In this document: piece after piece, positions 36,719 to 45,910 of the stretch | Layout of the letters: each line of letters begins with the position of its first letter | Position numbering within the stretch: the first letter of the stretch is position 1 | Assembly (NCBI RefSeq): GCF_000968535.2 | Contig: NC_016112.1 | Coordinates: 3,720,001-3,784,000, forward strand | Length of the DNA stretch: 64,000 bases | DNA from: Methylotuvimicrobium alcaliphilum 20Z | GTDB taxonomy: Bacteria; Pseudomonadota; Gammaproteobacteria; Methylococcales; Methylomonadaceae | Direction of reading: 5' to 3' | Program-made: the position numbers and the translations under genes | The notes under the pieces: generated by a model | The model's input: only the letters and a program-made list of their open reading frames with translations | What the model was told of the DNA's origin: nothing | Databases searched by the model: none

Positions 36719-39085
36719 GTGATAATTAAATTAGTGATCACCTTTTTTAAATGGCTCAGCGTGCTTTTTCTAATCGGCCTGATATCGGCGGCGATCTACG
36801 GCTATCTGTTATTAGAGCGCCTTTCCGATGAACTGCCCGATGTTAACCAACTAAAGGATGTTCATTATCAAACGCCGCTACAAATTTATAGCAAAGACAA
36901 TCTTTTAATCGCTGAATTCGGCGAAAAAAAGCGCAATCCCATCACGATCGACCAGGCTCCAAAAGAGCTAATTCATGCATTTCTAGCGGCCGAAGACAAA
37001 CATTTTTACGAACATCATGGTGTCGATTTTGTAGGCCTATTTCGTGCGGCGTTAAAACTCGCCACCACCGGTAAAAAGGAACAAGGCGGCAGCACGATCA
37101 CGATGCAAGTCACACGAAACTTTTTACTGAGCCGAGAAAAAACCTACACTCGTAAATTAAAAGAAATACTTCTATCGCTCAAGATAGAAGAGACTTTTTC
37201 AAAAGATACGATTCTCGAACTTTATTTGAATAAAATCTATCTGGGTCAACGCTCCTACGGCGTTGCAGCCGCCGCTCAAACCTATTACGGCAAATCCTTA
37301 AACGAACTCACGCTGGCGGAATCCGCAATGATAGCAGGCCTGCCTAAAGCGCCTTCGGCCTACAATCCTATCGTCAACCCGGCCCGGGCAATGGAAAGAC
37401 GCGACTATGTATTATACCGAATGCATAAAATCGGCTATATCGACCAACAAACTTACCAAGCTGCCCTCGCCGAAGCCAATACAGCAAGAGTGATTCATCG
37501 CGGCATCGAACTGTCGGCGCCTTTTATCGCAGAAATGGCCCGGCAAAAAATTCTTGAACTTTACGGAACTCAAGCATACGGTTCGGGGATGAAAGTCTAC
37601 ACGACGATTACCCGCCCTCTGCAAAACGCAGCCACACGGGCTTTAAGAAATGCGGTGCATAGCTATGACGAGCGCCACGGATACCGTTTTAAACTGCCCG
37701 ATGCTCCCGCTCAAAAAACCGACATCGACAAAATGCCGATCATCGGCGATAGCTATCCAGCTCTGATCAAACGAATCGACAACGACAAAGCCACCGTTCA
37801 ATTACGCGGCGGAAAGAACGTTGAAGTACCATGGAACAACATGAAATGGGCGCGCAAATTTATTTCAAGAAACGCGCGAGGGGCAGCTCCGCAATCAATC
37901 CACGATCTATTCAAAATCGGCGACGCCATTTTTGTCAGACAACTAAACGATAAAACCTGGGCTTTAGCACAAATACCGGAAGCCGAGGGCGCCTTTGTCG
38001 CCATCGACACGATCGATGGCGCGATATTGGCATTGGCCGGCGGTTACGACTTCAATCACAACAAATTCAACCGAGTGACACAGTCGAACCGACAACCGGG
38101 ATCGGGCTTTAAACCCATTATCTATACAACAGCCTTGGAAAAAGGTTACACGGCAGCATCGCTAATCAACGATGCACCGATCGTCTTGGAAGGCTCAAGA
38201 CCCGGGCATGAATGGCGTCCGGAGAATTACAACCGAAGATTTTCCGGGCCGACCAGCCTAAGAGTCGCGCTTCGACAATCCAAAAACCTAATTTCGGTTC
38301 GCTTGCTGCTGAATTTAGGCATCAAGCCCGTCGTTGAGACCGCCATGCGCTTCGGGTTCCAAAAGAATCAGCTGCCCAATAGCTATACGCTTGCACTGGG
38401 TAGCGGCCAAGCCACTCCACTACAGATGGCGCGCGCTTACGCAGTCTTCGCGAACGGCGGCTTTCTAATCGAGCCTTATTTGATCGACCGGATTGAATCC
38501 GGGGACGGTAAATTACTATACCAAGCCAATCCTCAAGTCGCCTGCCTGGACTGTACCAGCGAATCACCCTCATTCATCAATCAAGCACCGCGCATCATTA
38601 CGCCGCAAATTAATTTTTTAATGAACTCTCTGCTGCGCGACGTTGTACAAAGAGGCACCGCAGTCAAAGCGAAACGACTCGGACGCACCGACCTTGCAGG
38701 AAAAACCGGCACGACAAACGATCACCGCGATGCATGGTTCAACGGCTATAGCACCACCATCTCCGCTACGGCATGGGTAGGGTTCGACAACTTCAACAGC
38801 CTGGGCTACAAAGAAACCGGCGGCGCTGCTGCCTTGCCGATGTGGATGGAATTCATGCAGGCCGCTTTACAAGACAAGCCGGAAATCCCTTTAACGCCGC
38901 CGGAAGGGGTTGCCAAGATGTATGTCGACGCCGAAAGCGGCATGATGATGTCGGCAGAAATACCGGGCGGTATTTGGGAGTTTTTCGACACCACGCAGCA
39001 AGCGCACATGCATACGAATTTCGAATTCACGCCCCCCGACGAAGCCCATTTCAGCGAAAGACATCCGATTGAAACGCTGTTTTAA
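36719..39085 (+). CDS. mrcA: Penicillin-binding protein 1A (class A, bifunctional)
   Basis: The 788-residue protein has a membrane anchor (ITFFKWLSVLFLIGLISAAIYGYLLL), a GT51 glycosyltransferase domain (AAEDKHFYEHHGVD with catalytic Glu; QGGSTITMQVTRNFLL) and a penicillin-binding transpeptidase domain (SxxK in RQPGSGFKPI, SxN in LRQSKNL, KTGTTND). An OB-like insert lies between the two. It polymerises and cross-links peptidoglycan. The start is GTG at 36719, with a weak ribosome-binding site. The position opposite pilM is conserved in gammaproteobacteria. Confidence 0.95.
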   Translation: MIIKLVITFFKWLSVLFLIGLISAAIYGYLLLERLSDELPDVNQLKDVHYQTPLQIYSKDNLLIAEFGEKKRNPITIDQAPKELIHAFLAAEDKHFYEHHGVDFVGLFRAALKLATTGKKEQGGSTITMQVTRNFLLSREKTYTRKLKEILLSLKIEETFSKDTILELYLNKIYLGQRSYGVAAAAQTYYGKSLNELTLAESAMIAGLPKAPSAYNPIVNPARAMERRDYVLYRMHKIGYIDQQTYQAALAEANTARVIHRGIELSAPFIAEMARQKILELYGTQAYGSGMKVYTTITRPLQNAATRALRNAVHSYDERHGYRFKLPDAPAQKTDIDKMPIIGDSYPALIKRIDNDKATVQLRGGKNVEVPWNNMKWARKFISRNARGAAPQSIHDLFKIGDAIFVRQLNDKTWALAQIPEAEGAFVAIDTIDGAILALAGGYDFNHNKFNRVTQSNRQPGSGFKPIIYTTALEKGYTAASLINDAPIVLEGSRPGHEWRPENYNRRFSGPTSLRVALRQSKNLISVRLLLNLGIKPVVETAMRFGFQKNQLPNSYTLALGSGQATPLQMARAYAVFANGGFLIEPYLIDRIESGDGKLLYQANPQVACLDCTSESPSFINQAPRIITPQINFLMNSLLRDVVQRGTAVKAKRLGRTDLAGKTGTTNDHRDAWFNGYSTTISATAWVGFDNFNSLGYKETGGAAALPMWMEFMQAALQDKPEIPLTPPEGVAKMYVDAESGMMMSAEIPGGIWEFFDTTQQAHMHTNFEFTPPDEAHFSERHPIETLF

Positions 39086-39108
39086 GCCCTAACAATCATG
39101 AAGAAGTT

Positions 39109-39474
39109 TCCTGATTAGTAAGATGCTTCAGCTTGCCGAAGCCGAGTATCCGAGCTGGGGCCAGTCGTAGTCGCAAAAACTAAAATATGCTGTTACCCAA
39201 TCTCCAGCTTGGGTAACCTGTTCAGGAAGCTCTAGCTTCTCGACAATCAAGAAAGATTGAACGAGCGAGCGAGTCGGAGTTGATTGAGAATGTGCGGAGG
39301 TTGTGTCGGTCTCAGGAAGCTGGAGCTTCCGGATTATCTTTCCCAAGCTGGAGCTTGGGAAAGAGCATGATGTGGGTTGGCCGTTTTTAGCTTGACTCGC
39401 ATGGCTTGCGAACCCCGTCCTGCTAGGGATGTGCTGATCTTTGGGCTTTAGCTGAAGAAACTTGCTAATCAGGA
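39109..39474. repeat. F4 MITE-like element with internal insert
   Basis: Begins TCCTGATTAGTAAGATGCTT and ends AAGAAACTTGCTAATCAGGA, inverted ends of about 30 bp. The interior has several CCCAAGCTGGAGCTTGGG and GAAGCTCTAGCTTC hairpins. Other copies are at 52091-52321 and 59602-60129. No gene in the rest of this gap (39086-39607). Confidence 0.65.
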
Positions 39475-39607
39475 GAAGTTTTCGTCAATCTGTATTAAAT
39501 AAAGTAAGAGGTGAGAGATTACTCGACAGGACGCAGTGAATAAGTCTTTGTAAACTTAATGGCAGATCGAGCCCCAAGGGCGGCATGAACACAGATTTGC
39601 ATAAAGA

Positions 39608-41104
39608 TCATCCGCCATGCTCGGCACCATTAGCTTCGAACCTGACCTGATAGCGCATATATTGCTCAGTCTCTTCCAACAAGCGCAACAGCACCAAACG
39701 CCCCTCCTTCAACGCAATCTCGGTGCCCAAATTAAACTTCTTATGCCCGGGAAGATAGCATTGATAATGCCCTTCGTAACTCTCCATGATGAAAATCTCG
39801 GCAGGCGATGAATCGGCGGTGGTAACCGCAAACGGACTTTCGGAAACCAATTCTAACAAAGCGCTCTGGTATAGCGATTTTTTTACCGACACAATAGGTC
39901 TTGCAATCGCCAGCAAAGGCTGCAAGCTTTGCCCATAAAGAATCAGCAAGCTATTTCCTTCTACTGGCAGTTTCAAATATTCCGCAAGATAAATCGCAGG
40001 CAAACCGGTTTTAAACGTTTTAATAGCGCCGTATTGCAATTCGATTTTTTCCTGTTTTTTTTGCCTACCCCAAATTTCATCATTGCTGACCCGATGAAAT
40101 ACTTTTTCTTCAGGCTCGGGGTCGGCCGCCAATTCGAAATACTCCAGTATTTTTTCAGGCTTCGGCGTATTGATTAACGAAACCAGGCCGCCGCGAATAT
40201 GCTTATGCAAAAACAAAGCAGTCTGCTCATAACCCGAAACGAAAGCATAATACTTAGGCAAAACGCGCTCCGTCCTCCTAACCAATTGCTGATAATTAGA
40301 CAACGAATTAAACAAAGCGGCGCTATAGGTAACCGGCAAACTCACCTGTGTATTCAACACGGCTTTAGTCAAAGCTTCTGCATGAAAAGTCAGCACCTTC
40401 AGACCTTCCGGCTTTACCACCAAAGGCTCGGGGTGCTTACCGCGTTGATAGTCCCAATAAAAACCCGTCTGATGTTCAAATAACGTCAATAAAGCGTGCT
40501 GTTGCGTGCAAAAAGCAAATAAGGCCTGAATCTCATCACGATTAAAGCGATAAGGATTACAAATAACAAACAGTAAATTTCTCCGCAAAGCCTTTGCACC
40601 GCTATTCAACGGCTGAAATGCCGGCAAGGCCGACGTGATCAGCGTATCCAACCCCGCCTCTTGAGCATGCTGATAGGCGATCCCCATATCATGCCAAAAC
40701 GAACCAGGTAATCGCTCATAACTCAGCGCGCGATGAAAACTGCTCCAGCCAAGCATTTGCAAGGCATAATTAGCATGCAAAGCCTTATTAGCCGCATCGG
40801 TTTGCGCTAAATGATTATGCAACTGGGCCAGATATACCATCAACTGCGAAGACAACCGAGCCAACTTATAGAGATCCGGTTTTTGTATAATAATCCGCTC
40901 TAAAAATTCAACAATCTTAACCACCACCGGATCGAACAAATCGACGACTTGAGCCAACTCCTCGCTATCGAGTCTCTCGCTTTGCTGGACCAGTAGATTC
41001 AATGCCTTTAACACCTCGCTACCGACCGCCACCGCATCAGGCGAGTTCAATTGACTGAACCAATGTTTTACGGACGAACGATTTAATTCAAAAGGCAGGT
41101 TCAT
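39608..41104 (-). CDS. Hypothetical protein, 498 aa, helical N-terminal half
   Basis: I do not recognise the family. No signal peptide or membrane segment is present. The N-terminal 200 residues are mostly helical with Leu-rich stretches (VLKALNLLVQQSERLDSEELAQVVDLFD). The middle contains FVICNPYRFNRDEIQALFAFC, and the C-terminal 130 residues look beta-rich (GNSLLILYGQSLQPLLAIARPIVSVKKS; RLVLLRLLEETEQYMRYQVRFE), possibly a small PilZ- or OB-like domain, but the PilZ motifs RxxxR and DxSxxG are not evident. Its ATG follows AGGCAGGTTC. Cytoplasmic and probably monocistronic; function unknown. Confidence 0.55.
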   Translation of the reverse strand: MNLPFELNRSSVKHWFSQLNSPDAVAVGSEVLKALNLLVQQSERLDSEELAQVVDLFDPVVVKIVEFLERIIIQKPDLYKLARLSSQLMVYLAQLHNHLAQTDAANKALHANYALQMLGWSSFHRALSYERLPGSFWHDMGIAYQHAQEAGLDTLITSALPAFQPLNSGAKALRRNLLFVICNPYRFNRDEIQALFAFCTQQHALLTLFEHQTGFYWDYQRGKHPEPLVVKPEGLKVLTFHAEALTKAVLNTQVSLPVTYSAALFNSLSNYQQLVRRTERVLPKYYAFVSGYEQTALFLHKHIRGGLVSLINTPKPEKILEYFELAADPEPEEKVFHRVSNDEIWGRQKKQEKIELQYGAIKTFKTGLPAIYLAEYLKLPVEGNSLLILYGQSLQPLLAIARPIVSVKKSLYQSALLELVSESPFAVTTADSSPAEIFIMESYEGHYQCYLPGHKKFNLGTEIALKEGRLVLLRLLEETEQYMRYQVRFEANGAEHGG

Positions 41105-41195
41105 GACGAATAATGATACTTTTGTGACAAATGCGTTAATTCTAGCGTTTTTGAATGAAATTGAAAGAAAGTTATCAAACTAAATCAACTATACC

Positions 41196-41426
41196 TATAC
41201 CTTTCGCACTTCAAATTTCGGCAGTGCTGGGTTCACGGGTAAGGAACGAGCATGAAATAACTTAGACAACTGTTGGAAGGGGGGGGTGGCTCGATTAGCA
41301 GGTATCGGCGGCAGGAATAGCCGCCGTCAAGCCTACATGGACGTATTCACGGCGTCCTGTCAAGCGAGTCACCAAACCGCCACAAAGCCTACTACTTGTA
41401 TAAGTTATTTTGTGCATATTCCTAAG
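41196..41426. mobile_element. F1 left end fused to F2 MITE-like element
   Basis: The F1 left terminus (TATACCTTTCGCACTTCAAA, from about 41196) runs for some 40 bp into a GGGTTCACGGG junction. It is followed by a complete F2 element (about 41240-41426) with ends AAGGAACGAGCATGAAATAA and TTATTTTGTGCATATTCCTA. The F2 part is nearly identical to the copy between mcl and mtkA. G8 tract near 41280. Confidence 0.65.
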
Positions 41427-41432
41427 CATTCA

Positions 41433-41629
41433 GTCCCCCTCTTTGAAAAAGAGGGGCTAGGGGAGATTTTTTAACTAAATCCCCCTTTTTCAAAGGGGGA
41501 AGCCAACAATACGCCTGGATTGCGGTAATTTGCCAACGGGGTCTGAATACTTACGTTCACGGAGGTACACGATAGACACATCGCATACCTTTTTATTCTT
41601 AGACGGTTTTTTAATCAAAAGGGAGTAAG
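41433..41629. repeat. CCCCCTCTTT hairpins and F5 right end
   Basis: CCCCCTCTTTGAAAAAGAGG, then a CCCCCTTTTTCAAAGGGGG hairpin (41433-41504), followed by the F5 right end (GATAGACACATCGCATACCT ... AAAAGGGAGTAA, about 41571-41629) just upstream of the stop of the next gene. Confidence 0.55.
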
Positions 41630-41643
41630 TTACGGGACAAAAT

Positions 41644-42909
41644 TCAAGCCGGAAACTCTTCTGACGAAGGCTTTAGCTTTATAGACGCAGACGCCTGAAT
41701 ATTAAGCAATTCTTCTTCAACGCCGGCAGCATGCGTCAATTCCGCGACATTTTGTTTAGTGAAAAAGCCGTCGAAATCGCCAAATCGCTGCACATATTCA
41801 ATGATTAACGACGAATGCTCCGAAGCACTTGAAAATATCTGCTTAATACCCTCTTCTCTCGAACCGATAACATCCAACAAAAACTTTTTTCCCTGACGAG
41901 AGATCTCACTCACCACGTAGTCGATATTTTCCATGCCATTATATTCGCCGTCATTAACACCGATCGCTAAATGATGCAGGCGAGGCCCGTAATTACGGAC
42001 GAAGGTTTCGGTCGGCGATGGTAACTTTTCCAAGTGATTAACAAAATATGGCGTGTTGTTAGCCGTAAACACTTTTGCAGGACTATTAATCTCATCCGCA
42101 AAGTGCACGCTTTTAGTCACATTGGTTGAAGAATTTTGGTCTTTGATATCGTATGAACCCCAATAAAAATAACTCGACAGCGATAGCCATTCGAGAATCG
42201 CAGTTTCGCGATTCTGACTATAAATACGTGTTGCCAAATGATCGATGGGATTCAATAACTTATCGATACCGAGCTCTTCCTGCAGCTCCTTGGCTTGCCG
42301 ATAAGCAGCTTGTACATCGTCTCGAATCCGGGAAAGCCCCAATGAATACACTCTGATCTGATCTTCCGGTCGCTCCATATAAGCGACAATATTATGGCTA
42401 TAGGGTGAAGGCTTACTGATCGCCAAATTACCCGGCAGCTCCAATCGACGAATCTCATCTTGCGAAAAAAAGCGAAATTCACGCTCTTGTTGCAAACGCG
42501 TCACCTCGCTCATGTTTTCCACTCGAAGAATTTCACCCATATAACGACTGTTCGGCTTACTCGCACCAATTGGGTAGACTTCATTCAAGCTTCGAAAAAT
42601 ACCCATAGTCGATGAGTCTTTAACCTCTCTAATCAGCAGATCGGGCGAATTCATATCGATACGCAATATATGCGTCCAATGGGACTCGCTTTCAAGCGTC
42701 ACGAGATAATGATAAGGCGTCATTAAACAAAGCTCGCCGACATAGCGAATAGAGTGGCCAGGATCCACGGTTATCATTAGCGCGTCAATCTGCCCTATCA
42801 TGTCGGTCAAACCGACACGATCCCGTTCGGTCAAAAGCTCGCGCAAATAGTGTTCGAAAAAATCGGAATTCTCTTTGTCGCCGTGGCGTGGGAAAGAAAG
42901 TGATTTCAT
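41644..42909 (-). CDS. HPPD-like (vicinal oxygen chelate fold) putative Fe dioxygenase
   Basis: The 421-residue product has a C-terminal half resembling 4-hydroxyphenylpyruvate dioxygenase. A 2-His-1-Glu set is readable: His224 in NPIDHLATRIY, His313 in RLHHLAIGV, and Glu371 in QIFSSASEHSSLIIEYVQRF followed by GDFDGFFTKQNVAEL, which parallels the HPPD end QIF...FEFIQR.G..GF..GNF. The His-Glu spacing (58) is shorter than in HPPD (about 82). The N-terminal 215 residues show no VOC motifs that I can see. Start set at ATG 42909, with AGGAAG upstream, not at 42939. Substrate unknown; it follows a Na+/solute symporter on the same strand. The fold call is moderate, activity unproven. Confidence 0.6.
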   Translation of the reverse strand: MKSLSFPRHGDKENSDFFEHYLRELLTERDRVGLTDMIGQIDALMITVDPGHSIRYVGELCLMTPYHYLVTLESESHWTHILRIDMNSPDLLIREVKDSSTMGIFRSLNEVYPIGASKPNSRYMGEILRVENMSEVTRLQQEREFRFFSQDEIRRLELPGNLAISKPSPYSHNIVAYMERPEDQIRVYSLGLSRIRDDVQAAYRQAKELQEELGIDKLLNPIDHLATRIYSQNRETAILEWLSLSSYFYWGSYDIKDQNSSTNVTKSVHFADEINSPAKVFTANNTPYFVNHLEKLPSPTETFVRNYGPRLHHLAIGVNDGEYNGMENIDYVVSEISRQGKKFLLDVIGSREEGIKQIFSSASEHSSLIIEYVQRFGDFDGFFTKQNVAELTHAAGVEEELLNIQASASIKLKPSSEEFPA

Positions 42910-43280
42910 GGTATGTCTTCCTGAAATTTGTTCTTGCATCAGGCCGTTACCGGCCCATTAAACAAATTTATTAAGCACAAGACATACCATATCGCGATAA
43001 CACCTATTTTTATTCAATATCAATTACGTACAAAAAAACTCTCTGAAACTAACGATTTGTTTATGCGTCAAGATTGTGCATTAAAAGACTTTTCCGCTTC
43101 ATCCTAAATTCGGTAGTTCAACCGTAACGTTCATGAAGGCCTAGCCATCGCCCCGGCAAATGAAAACTCTCTGGTGGCGGAGGGTGCGGCATTTGCTCTG
43201 CCGAGCTTCGTTTATCGAAAAATTAGATAAAGAGTCCAAATCTACGAACTTTCACAGTAAGGTACATGAAGATATTTGCA
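42910..43280. repeat. Gap with short F7 copy (about 43125-43262)
   Basis: No gene. GGCCGGTAACGGCC at about 42950 is a short palindrome upstream of the HPPD-like gene. At 43125-43262 lies an inverted F7 copy, with ACGTTCATGAAGGCCTAGCC at one end and AAATCTACGAACTTTCACAG at the other, 20 bp from the symporter stop. Confidence 0.5.
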
Positions 43281-44705
43281 CTAAGAAACGTTCACCTTAT
43301 CTTTATTCCATACATGCCGGAATAACTCGGCTAAACAAAGAATAATCAATCCCGTAACGATCCCAATCAAACCTTCGTAAGCTTTCTCGTGCAAATCCAG
43401 ATAACGCCATAATATGGCGGCCGCCAAGCCGCTCGCGACTGCAGCAAGACTCGCGAATTGACTGGGCCGCATGCCCACGCATAGCGCCAGCAGCAAAGGC
43501 GCAAAGGCGCTTGCCATTCCGGACCATGCCATGATTACCAAGCTGAACACACTATGATTATTTGCTAAGGCACCGAGTAAAGCCAAGAATGTCACGACAA
43601 CAGTTACCCCTTTGATCAAATACTGGTTTTCGATTTGATGCGGCAAGATATCGTGAGTCAACGCCGCCGAACAACTTAACACTACCGAATCGGCAGTGGA
43701 CATAGTAGCCGCGAATAAACCCGCTAAAATCAAACCGACCATGGCTGGAGACAACAACTCCATAGCCATCGTCGGCAACGCCAACTCGGCATCGAAAGCC
43801 TCCGTATCGACCAAATAAATGCGCGAAAGTAACCCTACGCCGGTGGCCGCCAAGTAAAATGCAATATACCAAAGGTAATACCATAAACGTGCTTTGTTCA
43901 TACTGGTAGTATCGTCAAGCGTCATGAAACGCACCATGATATGGGGCTGACCGATAACCGACAATCCGGCAAAAAGCCAACTGATTGCGAATAATAAACC
44001 GCCGGCAATACCCGGCAAGGCCAAAGACTTGGGGAACCAGTCTAGAAAACCGTCAATTGCTTGCATTTGCATCAGGGTCGATTCGACTCCACCCAGCGAC
44101 TGAGTGGCTGTAAACAATAACACACTCATTGCAACGATCATCACTATCGATTGCGCAGCATCCGTCCAGATAGAAGCTCGGATACCGCCCGCGAAACAAT
44201 ACAAGGTAACTAATATGCTACCCATAACCGCCCCAGCCCATGACGGCCATCCGAAGAGCACATGTAATGCCTTACTACCGGCGACCAGTTGGGCGCTGGC
44301 GTAAGCCAATAGAAAAACCAACGAAATCACGCCGATAACACGTTGCAGCGCCGGCTGATTCCCCCCTGCGCTCCAGACGCTAAGCACGCCGGCGTAACTG
44401 ACTTCACCGGTGGCTGTGGCCGCTGCCTTGAGTCGCTTATGCACCAATAGCGATGCTAAAAAATCTCCGGTAATCCATCCTATCATCAACCAAATGGCGG
44501 CAAGCCCGGTGACATAGGTATAACCGATAACGCCAATGAACATATAGCCACTGTTATTCGTGGCCACCGCCGATAAACCAACCAGCCAAGGTTTAACATT
44601 GCCGCTGGCCAAGTAATAATCCTGCTTGGTACCACGGCTTTGCCAATAGGACGCCAAGCCAATCAGCGTAAACAGCAGTAAAAAAAAACTAAACGAGAGA
44701 ACCAT
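43281..44705 (-). CDS. Sodium:solute symporter (SSS family, PutP-like)
   Basis: The 474-residue protein has about 12-13 transmembrane helices and SSS-family signatures: QDYYLASGNVKPWLVGLSAVATNNSGYMFIGV near the N-terminus (Na+-site region), FAGGIRASIWTDAAQSIVM (the conserved GG-R-W-TD motif) and LAGLFAATMSTADSVVLSCSAAL (Na2-site Ser/Thr). These patterns are those of PutP and related proline or compatible-solute symporters. The substrate could be proline, ectoine/betaine or another organic acid; it cannot be fixed here. GGAG precedes the ATG. The HPPD-like gene lies 371 bp downstream. In a haloalkaliphile, Na+-coupled uptake is expected. Confidence 0.85.
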   Translation of the reverse strand: MVLSFSFFLLLFTLIGLASYWQSRGTKQDYYLASGNVKPWLVGLSAVATNNSGYMFIGVIGYTYVTGLAAIWLMIGWITGDFLASLLVHKRLKAAATATGEVSYAGVLSVWSAGGNQPALQRVIGVISLVFLLAYASAQLVAGSKALHVLFGWPSWAGAVMGSILVTLYCFAGGIRASIWTDAAQSIVMIVAMSVLLFTATQSLGGVESTLMQMQAIDGFLDWFPKSLALPGIAGGLLFAISWLFAGLSVIGQPHIMVRFMTLDDTTSMNKARLWYYLWYIAFYLAATGVGLLSRIYLVDTEAFDAELALPTMAMELLSPAMVGLILAGLFAATMSTADSVVLSCSAALTHDILPHQIENQYLIKGVTVVVTFLALLGALANNHSVFSLVIMAWSGMASAFAPLLLALCVGMRPSQFASLAAVASGLAAAILWRYLDLHEKAYEGLIGIVTGLIILCLAELFRHVWNKDKVNVS

Positions 44706-45025
44706 TAATACTCCTATCTGATCGAAAAAACTCTAATTTTCAGGAGGTGAAGGGGACTCGGCAAAGGTTCAGGAGAGTTCTGTTGAACAGACACACCTCG
44801 CATCGTCACCAAATTTGAACGCCTTTTCAGCATGAACCTAAAAGAGCTGCCGGTATGTAGATCGTTCTTGCTGAGCTAAATCGAATAATGAAGGACTCAG
44901 GAAAAACAGCAGCTTAAGACACTCAACTGCTCTTATTAGAATGAAGGAATTAGTCCTGTGGAGTAATTTAACTATGGCCTGTTACGAACACCATCAGACT
45001 TGTGTTCAGCAACAAAAGACAGAAG
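44706..45025. other. Gap between TPR gene and symporter
   Basis: No gene seen. It should contain the promoter of the symporter gene. GAACAC and GTGTTC separated by 10 bp (about 44988-45009) form a small inverted repeat 20 bp beyond the TPR gene stop. None of the F1-F7 families is evident here, unusual for a gap of this size in the window. Confidence 0.4.
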
Positions 45026-45910
45026 TTAATGAGTATTATCTTCGCTGGGCAACAGCGCGATAAACGGCTCAAAACCTTTTAACGCTTGCAGCGCGGGGTC
45101 ATCGGCAAACTTATCGCGATAATCCTCGGTACGCGCCAAGGCTTCGGATAAACAGTTAACGGCCTCTTCATATTGATCCAATGCGGTATACGCACAAGCC
45201 AATTGGTAAAAAGCATGGCCGTTTTCAGGGTCGATTTTCAACGCTTGCTGACATAAATTGACGGCCCACTGCGGCTCGCCCATATCGAGTACCGCATCGG
45301 CCTTATAAGTCAATGCTTCGCAATCCTCGGGACGCAATTTTAAAATTTGATCGTAGATGGCGATTTTATTGGCCAAGCTGCCTGCTTGACCTGCTCTAAG
45401 CCAGAGAGATTGCACATCTTGCGTCCGCCCGATATCCTCGCCGATTTTCTCAATCAATTGTGCTTCCTTGTTGAGTTGTTGTTCGACAATTGCCAAGCGC
45501 TCTTCGTATTCATGGACCAGTTTCGATACTTTCTTATCCGCCATGGACTGCACACGCTCTTTGATATCTCTGAGCGAGGTCCAACCCAGCAACACCAAAA
45601 TGGTACTGGCACCGGCAATCAAGTAGAAAAAATATGTGACAGTATTAGTGGCGTAAGTAACGCCTCTATCGACCGAGCTAAGCTCTCTATCCACAATTTG
45701 CTGAATCAGCTCATTCCTCTGCGCTGCCATGTCCATACGCAATTGTTTGAGTTCATCCAGCATATAGCGCTCGATGAACGGACTATATAAAGGCTTATCC
45801 AAAGATTCAACCGCATCTAAGCGCTCTTGAACCTCTGCTTCATCGTTGACGCTCTCGCCCAACACGGAACAGGGCGCCAGCACGATCAACATTATTAACA
45901 TTCTAAGCAT
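45026..45910 (-). CDS. TPR-repeat inner-membrane protein coupled to ectD
   Basis: The 294-residue protein has an N-terminal signal or anchor (MLRMLIMLIVLAPCSVLG), a second membrane helix near residues 90-110 (TYFFYLIAGASTILVLLGW), a coiled coil (KKVSKLVHEYEERLAIVEQQLNKEAQLIEKI) and a C-terminal run of TPRs (PEDCEALTYKADAVLDMGEPQWAVNLCQQALKIDPENGHAFYQLACAYTALDQYEEAVNCL). It overlaps the ectD stop codon by 8 bp, which implies translational coupling. No link between this family and hydroxyectoine is known to me. It may scaffold a complex at the membrane; the function is open. Confidence 0.7.
   Translation of the reverse strand: MLRMLIMLIVLAPCSVLGESVNDEAEVQERLDAVESLDKPLYSPFIERYMLDELKQLRMDMAAQRNELIQQIVDRELSSVDRGVTYATNTVTYFFYLIAGASTILVLLGWTSLRDIKERVQSMADKKVSKLVHEYEERLAIVEQQLNKEAQLIEKIGEDIGRTQDVQSLWLRAGQAGSLANKIAIYDQILKLRPEDCEALTYKADAVLDMGEPQWAVNLCQQALKIDPENGHAFYQLACAYTALDQYEEAVNCLSEALARTEDYRDKFADDPALQALKGFEPFIALLPSEDNTH

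Noticed and set aside
38806-39030. Minus-strand ORF within the PBP1A gene
   Set aside because: Antisense to the conserved transpeptidase C-terminus; no independent evidence.
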